Positions 27,119 through 39,262 of a DNA stretch of 64,000 bases are shown here, piece after piece. The DNA is taken from the NCBI RefSeq assembly GCF_036850765.1, contig NC_089491.1, positions 130,936,266 through 131,000,265 on the forward strand. Direction: 5' to 3'. Origin of the DNA: Saccopteryx bilineata. Lineage: Eukaryota > Chordata > Mammalia > Chiroptera > Emballonuridae. A model generated the notes under the pieces. That model was not told the origin of the DNA. It was given only the letters and a program-made list of their open reading frames with translations, and did not search any database. The stretch's first letter is position 1, and every line of letters starts with the position of its first letter. Made by a program: the position numbers and the translations under genes.

Positions 27119-27649
27119 ATGGAATAATATGTAGAAATTTTTCTTAAGAGTCCTGGTACCTTGCACATACACTAAAAGATAGAAATACTAAGAATGGCAA
27201 TGGTCTTAGTGCTACTGATCAATACAGTGCAGCAGAACTGTTTTTACCTCAGTTGATACTTACTGCTACATACTCTTTTATCTAGTAGTTCAATAAAACA
27301 TCCGTCACTCAGTATAACCAGTCTGGAATGCTGAAATCAATTGAACTACATTATAAATCTTTAGTTACAGATTCTAAGGTTTACTATTACTGTATTCCAC
27401 TAAATACATTTGAACGTCTCTGAAATTGGAATGTGTCTTACAGCAACCTCCAATGTAAATACAAAAAGCAAAAAGCTAAGTAATATTAGTAACATATTTT
27501 GAATCATTTAAAAATGTAGTTCAGGCAGAAAGACTAGGAAAGAAACCCTTTGTCTTTAAAAAAAAGATTACACAAAAATCTTACACTATTGGTGTTTTCT
27601 CTGACCCTTAATATTAATTAAATTACACAAGTCAACAAGTTTTACTGTA

Positions 27650-27903
27650 CAGTGGTACCTTGACACACAAGTATTTTAATCACAAGCAAATTGAGAGACG
27701 ACCAGTTACTCGCGGGATTTTTTGCTTTAAGTCACAAGTGGATATTTGAATCATGAGTTTCCGCCACCCTCCACTAGATAGAACGGTAAGAAATGGAGGA
27801 ATAAACAAACTTCCATGGAAAGGTTTTTGTTGACACGGCCTCTAAGTGAAAGCGAGGAAAGTGTGACAAAAAAGCCAAAGGTCAGTAAAGAAAATAATGA
27901 TTA

Positions 27904-27952
<49 letters not shown>

Positions 27953-28389
27953 CAATTAAGGTTAGCAATAAAGTTATATATCATATCATTCGTAGTGTGT
28001 AAGTTAATTTAAATCTTGCAATTAAGTGTAGCATTAAGTGTGTAGAGAGTAAGTTATGTTGAGCAATAGCACACGAAATGAAAACCTCCTCTACCAGTCT
28101 CCTCCCCCTCTGCCAGCATCTTCGCCTGACCTTGAAGGTAAAAACACTTCATAAACCAGTTTATTTCTTTACATTATTATGTATATATATATATATATAT
28201 GTGTGTGTGTATTTGTTAATTATAAAGTACATTCTCTTATTTAAAAGCATATAAAACCAAAAATTTGTGTGGTTTTTGGGGGCCGGAATGAATTAAAAGC
28301 ATCTCATTAATTTAAATAGGGAAATTCAATTTGACACACAAGCAAATTGGCCATGAAATGAATTAAACTTGTGTGACAAGGTACCACTG
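27650..28389. mobile_element. Tigger-like (pogo) non-autonomous element
   Basis: Ends CAGTGGTACCTTG and CAAGGTACCACTG are inverted repeats flanked by TA, the pogo/Tigger arrangement. About 740 bp lie between. A run of 45 adenines begins at 27907, and a TA/TG run lies near 28180-28210. No transposase frame is visible. Confidence 0.8.
27907..27951 (+). repeat. Poly(A) tract of 45
   Basis: This is an uninterrupted adenine run inside the Tigger-like element. It could be the tail of a lost retroinsertion or simple slippage. Confidence 0.9.
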
Positions 28390-28846
28390 TACTGTTTCAA
28401 GTTATGCAGACTGTAATTCTGACAGTCTAGGGAAAATTTCAGTGTTACTGGGAATAGTGACAAAATATTGAGATTGTAATGTAAAAATAATTTTAATTTT
28501 TTTGAACTTAAAAAGTATATGATAAGGTGGTGGGATTGTTTTTTATTCTATTACTTGTTTTTCCTGACAGTTTTGTAACGAATAAATAGTTAATTTATAA
28601 AATAACCAAATAAAAATTAAAAACTGAAGGTTAAAATAAAGTTGTGGAGTTGTCTTGTAATTACTCCATGTTATTTTCATTTAAAAATATTGATAATTAT
28701 TGGCATCTTAAAAAAATGATTATTAGAAACTAAAAATACCAAATTTAGCCAGTCACTCTCAACTCAATAAAATATTAATACTGACCAAAGTATTTTTAAG
28801 ATAAATAATATAGCACTAATAGCACATTATTAAAGAAAACAGACAA

Positions 28847-29200
28847 GCCTGACCAGGCAGTAGTGCAGTGGATAGAGTGTTGGACTGGGATGTGGAGGAC
28901 CCAGGTCAAGACCTCGAGGTCGCCAGCTTGAGCGCGGGCTCATCTGGTTTGAGCAAAAAGCTCACCAGCTTGGACCCAAGGTCTCTGGTTTGAGCAAGGG
29001 GTTAATTGGTCCGCTGAAGGCCCGCGGTCAAGGCACATATGAGAAAGCAATCAATGAACAACTAAGGTGTTGCAATGCACAACGAAAAACTAATAATTGA
29101 TGCTTCTCATTTTTCTCTGTTCCTGTCTGTCTGTCCCTATCTATCCCTCTCTCTGACTCTATCTCTGTCTCTGTAAAAAAAAACAAGAAAAAAAAACCAA
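28847..29200 (+). mobile_element. SINE-B
   Basis: Near-complete copy with the AGAAAGCAATCAATGAAC motif and a CT-rich tail. Flanks share acaag. Confidence 0.82.
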
Positions 29201-29903
29201 ACAAGTTTTAAAAAACTAAGTCTATTTTAACACTATTTTTAAACCTTAATAACCAGTATGCTTTTTCTCAAAAAGGGGTAAGAGATATTTAACTGTTGAA
29301 AATTACAATTAAACATTAAGTGCTTTATGTAAAAAACTCTAAACAATGTAAACATTGATGTTTTAAATATTTTCCTCTCATGTCAAATATCTGTTTTTAT
29401 ATTAACCTAGAAACAAAAGATAAGTAGGCTGGCACAGGATTTAAGTCATAAGCACTTTATCTGGCATGCCACAAGTAAACTTATTCTGAGGAGTGTGGTG
29501 TACTGTATCTTCTTGTACATCAATAGAAAAAATAGATTAAGACAAAAGAAAAAAAAAAGACACAAAGTAAAACTAGGATACCTGATGGTATTAGAAATTA
29601 TTAAAGGAGTTCTGACTATTAGATATTATTGCCATGAACTGCCATTATTAAAGAGATGGGAAGAACAATTAAAACTATTTTATAATCAACTAAATTGACA
29701 GTCAAAAAGATTTTAACAATCTTCAAGAAGTTAAAGGCAACAGAATCAGAAAATGTTGAATAAAAATATGTCAGGCTATATGGTTAAACATTTTGCCACA
29801 AACTTATCATACCTGGTAAACTGTAAAACCTTTAAGTTTGAATTCCAGTACAGGTGATGAGATTTTGTTGGTTTACACATTCATTTGTAAAAACTGGATG
29901 CAG

Positions 29904-30288
29904 GCCCTGGCAGGTTGGCTCAGCGGTGAAGTGTCGGCCTGGCGTGCAGGAGTCCCAGGTTTGATTCCCGGCCAGGGCACACAGGAAAAGCGCCCATCTG
30001 CTTCTCCACCCCTCCCCCTCTCCTTCCTCTCTGTCTTTCTCTTCCCCTCCCGCAGCCAAAGCTCCATTGGAGCAAAGTTGACCAAAGCTCCATTGGAGCA
30101 AAGTTGACCTGGGCGCTGAGGATGGCTCCATGGCCTCTGCCTCAGGCGCTAGAATGGCCCTTTACAACAGAGCAACGCCCCAGATGGGCAGAGCATTACC
30201 CCCTGATGGGCAGAGCATCACCCCCTGGTGGGCATGCCACCTCAGTGTCTGCCTCCCCATTTCCAACTTCAGAAGAACAAAAACAAAA
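29904..30288 (+). mobile_element. SINE-A with internal 26-bp duplication
   Basis: A 15-bp duplication (aaaaactggatgcag) flanks it at 29889-29903 and 30289-30303. A perfect 26-bp tandem repeat lies at 30056-30107. It has three body units. Confidence 0.92.
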
Positions 30289-30427
30289 AAAAACTGGATG
30301 CAGTTTGAAAGTTAAAACTGCTAATTAACAATAATGTATCTATGTTAACCTACAAATACAGCATTACTTGAACCAAGCTTTAATCTAAGCATTTACCAAT
30401 TATATTAACTTATTATTATTATATTTT

Positions 30428-30582
30428 ATTCTAGAGAGAGAGGGAAACACTAGTTTGTTGTTCTACTTATTTATGCATTTATTAGTTGATTCTTGTATGT
30501 GCCCTGACTAGGGATCAAACCTGCAACCTTGGTGTATCAAACAATGCTCTAACCAACTGAACTAAAAGGGTAGGGTCTATTA
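30428..30582 (-). mobile_element. SINE-C
   Basis: The plus strand shows CTTGTATGTGCCCTGACTAG and GATCAAACC, the complement of the family motifs. Confidence 0.75.
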
Positions 30583-31809
30583 ACTCATTATTAAATGAGG
30601 GATTCAGAGATCCCCATTTTCTTTGGGTGGTTAAATAGGCAAGAACAAAGCATATATTTAAAATGATTAGGAGCATTATCAAAAGTGCCATTTCTCACAT
30701 ATATTGTATTTCATCAGCAAGAAAGTATAACTTCTACAACAAGCAGGCATTTACCGTTATAAATATAAAGCATAACTCCCATTGCTTTTCCAACAATCTA
30801 AGATTACAGATGAAGAAAACCAATTAAATTTGTAAAGAACTATCATGACACTGAAAATTCCACTACTACTAAAACCAGAAGCATTTTTGACACTAATTTT
30901 TCAAATATTTCTGCTACTTCAAATAAAAAAAAATTGGGGGGGGGAGGTAATTTTAGGTATTAAAAGTTATTTACATTTAAAGATTCCTAATTTTAGTTAT
31001 TTATTTAGATCCTCTAGAGTTTGTGTGATACAACCAACTCCTGATCAATAAAGCAACTGATAGTTCTTACAGTTTACTGTATTTCATGCAAAATTCTTAG
31101 GTACCCTATTCACTAATTTAAAAGGTTGTTTATTACCTTTTACAACTGTCTCTATTTACTTTGCAGATTTAGCTTTGCTTGCATTGGTTCATTTTATCAA
31201 TTTAAGAAGTTGCTTAGTTCCAGTCTCAGGAAATCATAGCAAAGACATAAAAAAAACAAGAAAACAAAACCACCTAAGGCTTCAGATTCTAGTAAGCACT
31301 TCATAATTGCTTGAAAGTTGAGAAAAGCAGACAAAATCATGATTCTCTGTTAAGTTCAGTAAACATATAAGATAGTATTTCATCAGTCAGAAATTATTAA
31401 TTGGCATTTTCACACACACAAATAAACAAAACAATAATTCTGAGCAGAAAATTCTGGAGACTTATGAGTGAAAAAAAATAAAAATTTAATAAAGTTTTAG
31501 TTTAAAAGCATTCACTATATTAAAGTACATATCAAAAAGCAAATAACTGATTTAATTATCCACCATTCTGAATTACATATATTTTTCATTAATAAGACAT
31601 AAGACAACCTCAACTTCAGATACTACTGTTCTAATTATAACTACAAGAAATTACTGGAGAAATGAAAAAGTATAACAAAATGATAAAATAATGTATTTTT
31701 AAAAACCCTGACATTGACATTTACTGAGGACCTACTCTGATCTTAGAACTGTGATAGAATCTGAGAATTAAAAATATAAATTCTAAGAAATAATAACTTC
31801 TTGAAATTG

Positions 31810-32080
31810 TAATATAGCATTTAGTACTCAACATCAAGATATGAATGCCTACTACATGTTAGACACTGTTCCACGCAATGGGAATAGCACAGTGAACAAA
31901 AGACTCTGTCCTAAAACTTTACAATTCAGAGTGGTCTGAGTGGGTGAAACAAATAAAATCAATATAACATGTTAGATGTAATAAGCACTACCGAGAAAAA
32001 AATAAAAGTAAGGAAGACAGTGTGGGAATGCAGGGATTGTTTCATACAAGGTGGTTATAAAGGACTTCTGTTAAAATGAA
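31810..32080 (+). mobile_element. L2 LINE 3' fragment
   Basis: GCCTACTACATGTTAGACAC, then ACAGTGAACAAAAGAC and GATGTAATAAGCACTACC match the order of the L2 3' end. It is ancient and diverged. Confidence 0.7.
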
Positions 32081-32129
32081 ACTAATATATATAGTTTAGT
32101 GCCAAAGAGTCCTTTCAATGTATTTTTTT

Positions 32130-32358
32130 TTTAAATTTTTGTTTATTGATTTTAGAGAGGAAGGTGGGGAGAGAGAAGGGAGGAAGGGGAGGAGAGAAAG
32201 AGAGACAGAGAGAGAGATATAAAGGGGAGGAGTGGGAAGCATCAACTTGTAGCAGTTCCTTCCCATATGTGCCTTGACCAGGCAAGCCTAGGTATTTTGA
32301 AATGCCGATCGCAGCATTTCAAGTGGATGCTTTATTCACTATGCTACCATGGGTCAGG
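32130..32358 (-). mobile_element. SINE-D
   Basis: The plus strand shows a purine-rich run, then GTGCCTTGACCAGGCAAGCC, the complement of the family motif. Confidence 0.75.
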
Positions 32359-32436
32359 CCTCAATGCACTGATATTAAGTCCTGTTTTCAACAAAAGGCT
32401 CTATCATTAGGCTTTGTTCTGTTGAGTATTTTAAAG

Positions 32437-32585
32437 ATTTTATTCATTTATCTTAGAGATGAGAGAGAGAAAAAGGAGGCGTGGGAAGCACCAACTTGTT
32501 CCTTCTCATATGTGCCAGGGCTTCGAACCGAGGGCCTCAACATTCCAGGTTGATGCTTTATCCACTATGCAACCACAGGCCAGGC
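32437..32585 (-). mobile_element. SINE-D
   Basis: GAGATGAGAGAGAG, GGGCTTCGAACCGAGGGCC and TCCACTATGCAACCACAGG fit a minus-strand copy. Confidence 0.72.
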
Positions 32586-33574
32586 TGTTTATTTTTAAAT
32601 CAACATTTTTGGTGGGGTAACATGCCAACTAATTTGAGGGTGATACTAAATTTGGATTGGGAGAGTCATAGCAATTGTGTAAGACCCAATGGAGAGCTCA
32701 TGGCTTCAATGTCCCTTCTTCCTCTACTAATAGGGGCATAAATGAGACTTCTGATTTCTGGAGGAATCTAAATGTAGAGGATCTTATTACAGACTACTGC
32801 TCAGTACAAAATACTACTCAGTGATTTCCTTTGCACGCTCTGTGAAGGAGGTTATTCATACTCCCCTCTCCCCGATACTGTGTAGCAAGAATAATACATA
32901 AATCAGGGTAGAATTTCCCTGACTAGCAAATAGTCAGGATGCAGTCCTTAGGAGAATAGTGTGAAGTAAATATGTCTGAAGTATTTTCACACAATCTCAG
33001 CCCAGGAATAACTCTCCTTTCTGACAGGCTGCAAATACTTAAGGACTCGATAAATATGATAATATACTATAATAACTTGTATTGTTTTCTATGAGACAAA
33101 CAAGCTGTAGAAAGCAACATTATCTTGGATTTTAAGAAAGCAGTATTTCTTGGTTCTACTTAAAAAGTTATATAATTTGATACAAATCACTTTATTCTCA
33201 ATTTCCAGGATTACTGTCTTTAAAATGAGGAAATAGGGGGAAGAGGAGAGTACTAAACAGAGAGAAACCTTACTTCATCCAGGTAGGCATATAAATGTCT
33301 GAAACAGTAAGGTGGTTAATATTAAGGAATGATGTGGACTATGGCCAAATAAGGTAAATGCTTATACCACTAAAGTCATTCGAGTCTAAATTTTTTGAAT
33401 GTTGAGAAAATCAAGAAAATCTAGTTGAGGTGTGGAGATTTGGAATCTGAAAAAGCAGTTTTTAACTTCTGGATTACATGAACTCTAAGGTCCTTTCACT
33501 TCCAAAATGTATTGTTATATATTCAGGGTTTTGAAGAATTGTATGTGGACATACCTTTAAAAGTATTTTTTTTT

Positions 33575-34200
33575 TTAATTAAGTGAGAGGAGGAGATAGA
33601 GAAACAGACTCCTGCATGCACCCCGACCGGAATCTACCCGGCAACTCCGTCTAGAGCAGGGGTCTCAAACTCGGGCCGCATGCGGCCCACCGAACAATTT
33701 TGTGCGGCCCGCAGACTAATCCACGAAGTTCAAAATATTTTGGATAAAATTAAGTAAGCCTAGGGGCCTATTTGTATTTTTCATTTCTCTAGGATCCTAG
33801 TTAGATATTAGCTTAGTTAACAGCAGTTGTGATGCGAACTACAGTTTCTGGTCGTTTTGTGACACTGAGTAAACTGCATGTACGATTGTGCTTGTTGTAC
33901 TGACTTTTTTTTGTTTTCAACTGCAGTGAGAAAAGTGTTGCCTAACAGTTGCCTTTTGTAGACCTAGTGCGGCCCGCCTAACGGCTGTGATCTTGCTCTG
34001 CGGCCCACATGCTGAATTGAGTTTGAGACCCCTGGTCTAGAGGCAATGCTTGGACCAAGTCACTGGCTGTGGGGGGAGGAGGGGAGAGGGAGAGAAGTGA
34101 AGCAGGTAGTTACTTCCTATGTGTGCTCTAACTGGGGTTTGAACCTGGGACATCCACATGCTGGGCCAATGCTTTACCCACTAGACAACTGGCCAGAGCT
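33575..34200 (-). mobile_element. SINE-A split by a hAT element
   Basis: The tail side (33575-33656) has CAGACTCCTGCATGCACC, and the head side (34043-34200) ends CAACTGGCCAG. The hAT at 33657-34034 interrupts it. Confidence 0.78.
33657..34034 (+). mobile_element. Non-autonomous hAT element (family 3), inside a SINE-A
   Basis: Ends CAGGGGTCTCAAACTC and GAGTTTGAGACCCCTG are perfect inverted repeats around 378 bp with no coding capacity. A perfect 8-bp duplication gtctagag flanks it (33649-33656 and 34035-34042). It splits a SINE-A on the minus strand, so it inserted after that SINE. Confidence 0.9.
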
Positions 34201-34480
34201 AAAAGTATCTTAATATTATTTTTGTACTTAATTAATATAACAAAAAGATATAAAATTCTGATAATAAAATTCAGTAGTAAAGTATTTTTTCCCTAACTTC
34301 AGAATGGTAGTTTGATATTATAGACATTTATAGAATTATCTTTCAACGATATTACAGATAACTCTAAAATAAAGAGCTGAAAACAATACATGACAATCCT
34401 CCATTCATAGGCTGCTCATCATCTGCGAAAATCCATTAACACCACTGCAAACGCAACCAAGGCAAGATGCAAAGGCCAAC

Positions 34481-34616
34481 CTGGCTGGTGGCCACGCAGT
34501 GGGTAGAGAGCAGACCCAGACCACCAAGGTTGCCGGCTTGATTCCAGGATCTCAGGTTTGAACCCTGGTCAAGGCATACATGGATCAATGAGTTGATGCT
34601 TCTATCTCTCCCTTCT
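34481..34616 (+). mobile_element. SINE-B-like fragment, diverged
   Basis: GGTTTGAACCCTGGTCAAGG and GAGTTGATGCTTC are tRNA-SINE text. A reversed SINE-B has inserted near its 3' end. Confidence 0.6.
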
Positions 34617-34643
34617 TTTTTTTTTTTTTCAGAGACAGAAAGA

Positions 34644-34685
<42 letters not shown>

Positions 34686-34972
34686 CAGGAACAGACAGGA
34701 ACGGAGAGATGAGAAGCATCAATCATTAGTTTTTTGTTGTGCATTTCAACACCTTAGTTGTTCATTGATTGCTTTCTCATATGTGCCTTGACTGCGGGCC
34801 TTCAGCGGACCAATTAACCCCTTGCTCAAGCCAGAGACCTTTGGTCCAAGCTGGTGAGCTTTTGCTCAAACCAGATGAGCCCGCACTCAAGCTGGCAACC
34901 TCGAGGTCTCAAACCTGGGTCGTCCACATCCCAGTCCGACGCTCTATCCACTGCGCCACAGCCTGGTCAGGC
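34617..34972 (-). mobile_element. SINE-B nested in another SINE
   Basis: It ends CTGCGCCACAGCCTGGTCAG on the plus strand. The flanking text atctctcccttctt and atctcccttctt suggests a duplicated target. It includes an (AG)n run. Confidence 0.83.
34648..34683. repeat. (AG)n microsatellite
   Basis: About 18 AG units, expanded from the CT-rich tail of the minus-strand SINE-B. Confidence 0.9.
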
Positions 34973-35788
34973 ATCTCCCTTCTTCTCTTAAAGAAAAAAA
35001 AAGGGGGGGGGGTGATGCAAAGATCTTGGGATATTTTTCTTTCTCTAGCATGCAAGTCCAAGATGCTCTGTTTATAGTTAAGGCCTTCTTTCAAACTCAT
35101 TTAAGATTAGGGCACAAAATGGTCTTCTTCAGGTAATATGCTTCTCTTCAATTATCACTCCAAATTAAGTGATTGGTTGTGTAGGGGATTATACATATTG
35201 GTGACTGCGAATAAAATATCAAGAGTAAAAAGTGGCTGCAAGGAATTACCTATATACCTAATATGCAAAAATGTGGACTAGGAAACGAAGTATCACCAGG
35301 CTGACCTATGAAACAATAATGTAAACAACAGTTTATCTTTAAAGACTGCTTTAATTCTACCCAGGATAAAATATAACACACCACCAAATCAAAGAAGTAG
35401 GGAAATCTTTGTTTACATTAATCCAGTATAGTAACAACATTTGTATCTAAGTTTACTTTGAAAGTGACTGAATCAGATTATTTTGAACAGTATATAAACT
35501 GATTCATTTTTTTGAAACAATAAATCCATGTTGTTATTTTTCTTTCAATTTATTTTGTAGTGGTTTCAGACATAGGACTTAGTGGTTATTGACAGTCTTC
35601 CCCTTGACAGAATCTGTTTAAATGACATAAAAGCAATCCTCTATTTTAAGATGAAACCAAATAACACTCATCTTTAGAGACTTTTCTTAACAAAGTGCAG
35701 TCAATTCATTATCAGTAAAGAAATCTGGCTAAGTTGGAGGACCTGATTTTTCCTAATACACATAAAAGTAAATATACTATAGCAGGCT

Positions 35789-35972
35789 TCCCCAAACTAC
35801 AGCCCACAGCCACATGTGGCCCCCTGAGGCCATTTATCTGGCCAAGGCCGCACTTCCGGAAGGGGCACCTCTTTCATTGGTGGTCAGTGAGAAGAGCACT
35901 GTATGTGGTGGCCCTCCAACGGTCTGAGGGACAGTGAACTGGCCCCCTGTGTAAAAAGTTTGGGGACTCCTG
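35789..35972 (+). mobile_element. Non-autonomous hAT element (family 5), internally deleted
   Basis: Ends CAGGCTTCCCCAAAC and GTTTGGGGACTCCTG are imperfect inverted repeats. The middle, with GGAAGGGGCACCTCTTTC and GGTCTGAGGGACAGTG, resembles a longer hAT family that has lost its centre. No clear target duplication was found. Confidence 0.65.
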
Positions 35973-36059
35973 GTACGGTATCTGCAGTCCAGGTTGTAAA
36001 ACATGAAATAGGGAAGTGAGACCTAGAACTGGATACCTATGAAATTTACTAAGATGGAT

Positions 36060-36150
36060 GTCATTTATTTCTAGATTTGTGTCTTAATCAGTAAAATATG
36101 AATAATGACAATACCCATTTCATACAGTTGAGGGACAGATTTAAGTGTTA
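36060..36150 (+). mobile_element. MIR-like fragment
   Basis: AATCAGTAAAATATGAATAATGACAATACC fits the MIR core in two adjoining pieces. The match is weak. Confidence 0.4.
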
Positions 36151-36313
36151 GTCATTATCATCACCAAATAACTACATGCAGAGAGGCACTTAGTTATTTG
36201 GCATCCCTTACTTAGTCTGGAAATTTTTGTTGACTAAACGAATGACTAAAGACTAATAATTCATTTTCAGCAAAGGAAAGATTTAGATTTTAAAAAGACC
36301 ACTAATAAGTTAC

Positions 36314-36376
36314 CTTTCATAGGCAAATTGCCATTTAAAGTTCACATCAATTATTGAAAGATGTCACAAATCCTAC
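36314..36376 (-). other. Exon-like 63-nt segment, copy P (decayed)
   Basis: On the minus strand a TTTTTTTTCAG acceptor precedes 63 nt that end AAG before GTAACTT. The segment aligns to 40272-40334 with flanks over about 165 bp. All frames carry stops or frameshifts, so this copy could not code. Confidence 0.45.
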
Positions 36377-36604
36377 CTGAAAAAAAACTACACAAATCCT
36401 GGAATTAAAAAGTTCTCATACTTGCCCCGTAGGAACTGTAATTCCAGGAGAAAAGAAAATGTTCTACAGTAGAAATAGTGTTAAAATCAATAACTTTTGG
36501 GTTCCAGAGACACTTGCTTTCAACCTCATAATCTGATTTTTAGATTATCTCATTAATAAATGTAAAAAGTAAATTATGATAAGAATCAAGTCCTTGAAAG
36601 GTGA

Positions 36605-37142
36605 TGTGGGCCAAATAAGTTTGTAAAATTTGTGTTATTTGAGTTTGCTCCCTTTTATTGTTAAAAATGGCACTGGGCAACCACATGTGCTTGCCCTCAG
36701 AGCAGAGCAGTTGATTGCGAATTACCTTCCTGTTTGGGAAGGGCCATTGTTATGCTAATGTATGCTGGAGGAGGGGTTTTGTGCCAAAAAAACTTATGGA
36801 GAACAAAGGAGGAGGAGGAAGAAGGAAGCCAACATGGCAGGGTGCTGAAGGAGAAGCCAGTTTATGCAGAGAATGAAGAAGGTGTGCAGGTGGGGAACCA
36901 GAGGTGACCGAGACTGGTGGGGGCCTTTAATTCTAGGAAAACCCGGGTGTGTCAGTGGCTTTGTGAGCTCTGAGTGAAAGGAAAGTGTTTTCCCTCTGTG
37001 TGTGTTTTACTCACCTGCGGAAGCAAGGCTAGAATAAAGGAATGGCACACCAATTTTTGGCTCCACTCTTTCTTTACCTTCTGCCCAAATCTAATGGGAA
37101 CCTGTATCTGCATGGCCACGACAGCGAGGACCCTGGCTGAAC
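36605..37142 (+). mobile_element. Candidate solo LTR
   Basis: A 538-bp block begins TGTGGGCC, contains an AATAAA near 37032 in a GC-richer 3' part, and is flanked by ggtga on both sides (36600-36604 and 37143-37147). It ends AC rather than the usual CA, which weakens the call. No viral gene is attached. A SINE-C follows shortly after. Confidence 0.5.
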
Positions 37143-37171
37143 GGTGATAAGCAACATTTAAAACGTACAAT

Positions 37172-37347
37172 TCCTTCCCTGACCAGATGGCTCGGTTGGT
37201 TAAGAGCATTGTTCTGATATGCAAAGGTTTTAGGTTCGATTCCCAGTCAGGGCACATGCAGAAACAGACAGAAGTTCCTGCCTCTGTCTCTCTCTTTCTC
37301 CCCACCCTTCCTCTCTCTACAATCAATAAAATAAATTAAAAAACACA
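37172..37347 (+). mobile_element. SINE-C
   Basis: It follows the candidate LTR. Flanks share gtacaattcctt (before 37177 and after about 37353). The box GGTTCGATTCCCAGTC is intact. Confidence 0.83.
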
Positions 37348-38644
37348 TAAAAAGTACAATTCCTTTCGAATGAAATATTATGTCAAAGAGTCTCCAAAGA
37401 GCTACAAATTAAAACTATCATAAAACACTAGTACCTCAAGCAATTTTCCCATTCTCATGTTGTTTAATTACAACATCCACCCCCAACCAACCAGTTTGAA
37501 ATGCTTTGATCGGGCTAAGTAAAAACATTTTAATTACTGATTCTCAAAATCAAGTGACATTATTTCTCTCACTAACACTTTCTGGAAGAGATGATACCTG
37601 ATTTCTCCCTTCAGGCAAGTATTTTAGTAACAATTGAGAATTACTGTGTTCTCTTCTCACTGCCAAATAAAATAAACTAATCCAAATGTCAGAAGAACCA
37701 AGTAGTATGTCAGACACAATGACAGAATGCAAAATTTCTGGGCAGATTTAAAAATTAGTTTTGAAGGACGAAATAATAGGCCTAAGCACTACCTTCCATA
37801 GCCTCTTTTAAAAACAGAGTAGTTAAAATGAGCATTACTTACCATATTTACTCTCACAATGAGTACAAACGGGAATAGTTTCCTATCTTACAGTCTGCTG
37901 AGTAAGGTCTTCTCTGTGAACTAAATTTTAAAATCTAGTCAAATGTAGAATTTGTAGATTATAAAACTATTATAGCATTTTTGCTATTTTGCTCATATTT
38001 ATACCTCAAGTAGGAAAAACTCTTGGTTTACCCATTCCAGGGATTAATATTGCCAGTAAATAAAGACTATGTCAACATGCACCAGGACATGCAACTAAAA
38101 GTTGTGTTTTCTATTTTTATCACTGGAGTTCAACTAATTACATTTCCATTCAGTGCTTGATCACATCTCTGAGACAATATATTAACTACAGTATAACAAT
38201 TTATCAGTAATATGACAAATGCAGAAGACCCAGTTTCTTAATAGATTTCTCGGCCAATTCAATACATTAGAGCAGTGGTTCTCAAAGTGTGTGCCAGGAC
38301 GCACTGGTGTGCCTTAGAAGATTTCCAAGTGTGCCCTATGGTATTCCAGAGAAATATGTGCCTATTGGGGACCAAAAAACCAACAGGGTTTTTGGAGTTT
38401 AGGTTTTTGGGGGACAGAGGTGTGGGGAATTGGCTGTAAGCTGACAGTCTGCCCAACCCCCCACCTCACTTGCCTGATTAGGTTGCAAAAGGCTGTTACC
38501 TGTAGTGCTGGATTGTTTACACTACCCCCCATGTTCCCCAGAAAGACTGGAGGCAAGTTTCTTTTATCCTTTGTTTGGTGTAAAGTTAAGATGATATGTA
38601 TGGTGGGGGTTTTGGATTGATGATTAAACATAAAGAATTGTCTC

Positions 38645-38981
38645 ACCTGACCAGGCGGTGGCGCAGTGGATAGAGCGTCAGACTGGGATGCGGACGACCC
38701 AGGTTTGAGACCTCAAGGTTGCCAGCTTGAACGTGGGCTCATCTGGTTTGAGCAAAAGCTCACTAACTTGGACCCACGGTTGCTGGCTCGAGCAAGGGGT
38801 TACTCGCTCTGCTGAAGGCCCACGGTCAAGGCACATATGAGAAAGCAATCAATGAACAATTAAGGTGTCGCAATGCGCAACGAAAAACTAATGATTGATG
38901 CTTCTCATCTCTCCATTCCTGTCTTGTCTGTCCCTCTCTCTGACTCTCTATCTCTGTTAAAAATAAATAAATAATTAAAAA
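38645..38981 (+). mobile_element. SINE-B nested in hAT copy 1
   Basis: The 13-bp duplication aaagaattgtctc (38632-38644 and 38982-38994) lies within transposase-derived sequence, so the SINE is younger than the hAT. Confidence 0.92.
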
Positions 38982-38994
38982 AAAGAATTGTCTC

Positions 38995-39262
38995 TTGAAG
39001 CCTTTTGGATTTCTATAAAAGAAGAATATGTGGCAATAGCTAAAAAAGCTTTGAACATTTTACTGCAATTTTTAACATCCTATTTACGTGAGTTAGGATT
39101 TTCTACCCTCAACACAATTAAAGAGTAAAAAGAGAGGAATTCTTCAGTGTATTGACGAGGAAATGAGAGTTTGCCTTTCAAATACAGGCCCAAACATTGA
39201 AGAAATCGCTAGGACACATCAGGCTCATGTTTCTCATAAACACAAGAATGAGAAAACTTAAC
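38995..39262 (+). pseudogene. hAT transposase remnant, C-terminal dimerisation region
   Basis: The frame reads KELSLEAF across the SINE insertion point and then ELGFSTLNTIK, the start of the hAT C-terminal dimerisation motif. An in-frame stop follows soon after. The N-terminal half seen in the other copy is missing because of a larger internal deletion. It is not functional. Confidence 0.75.
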
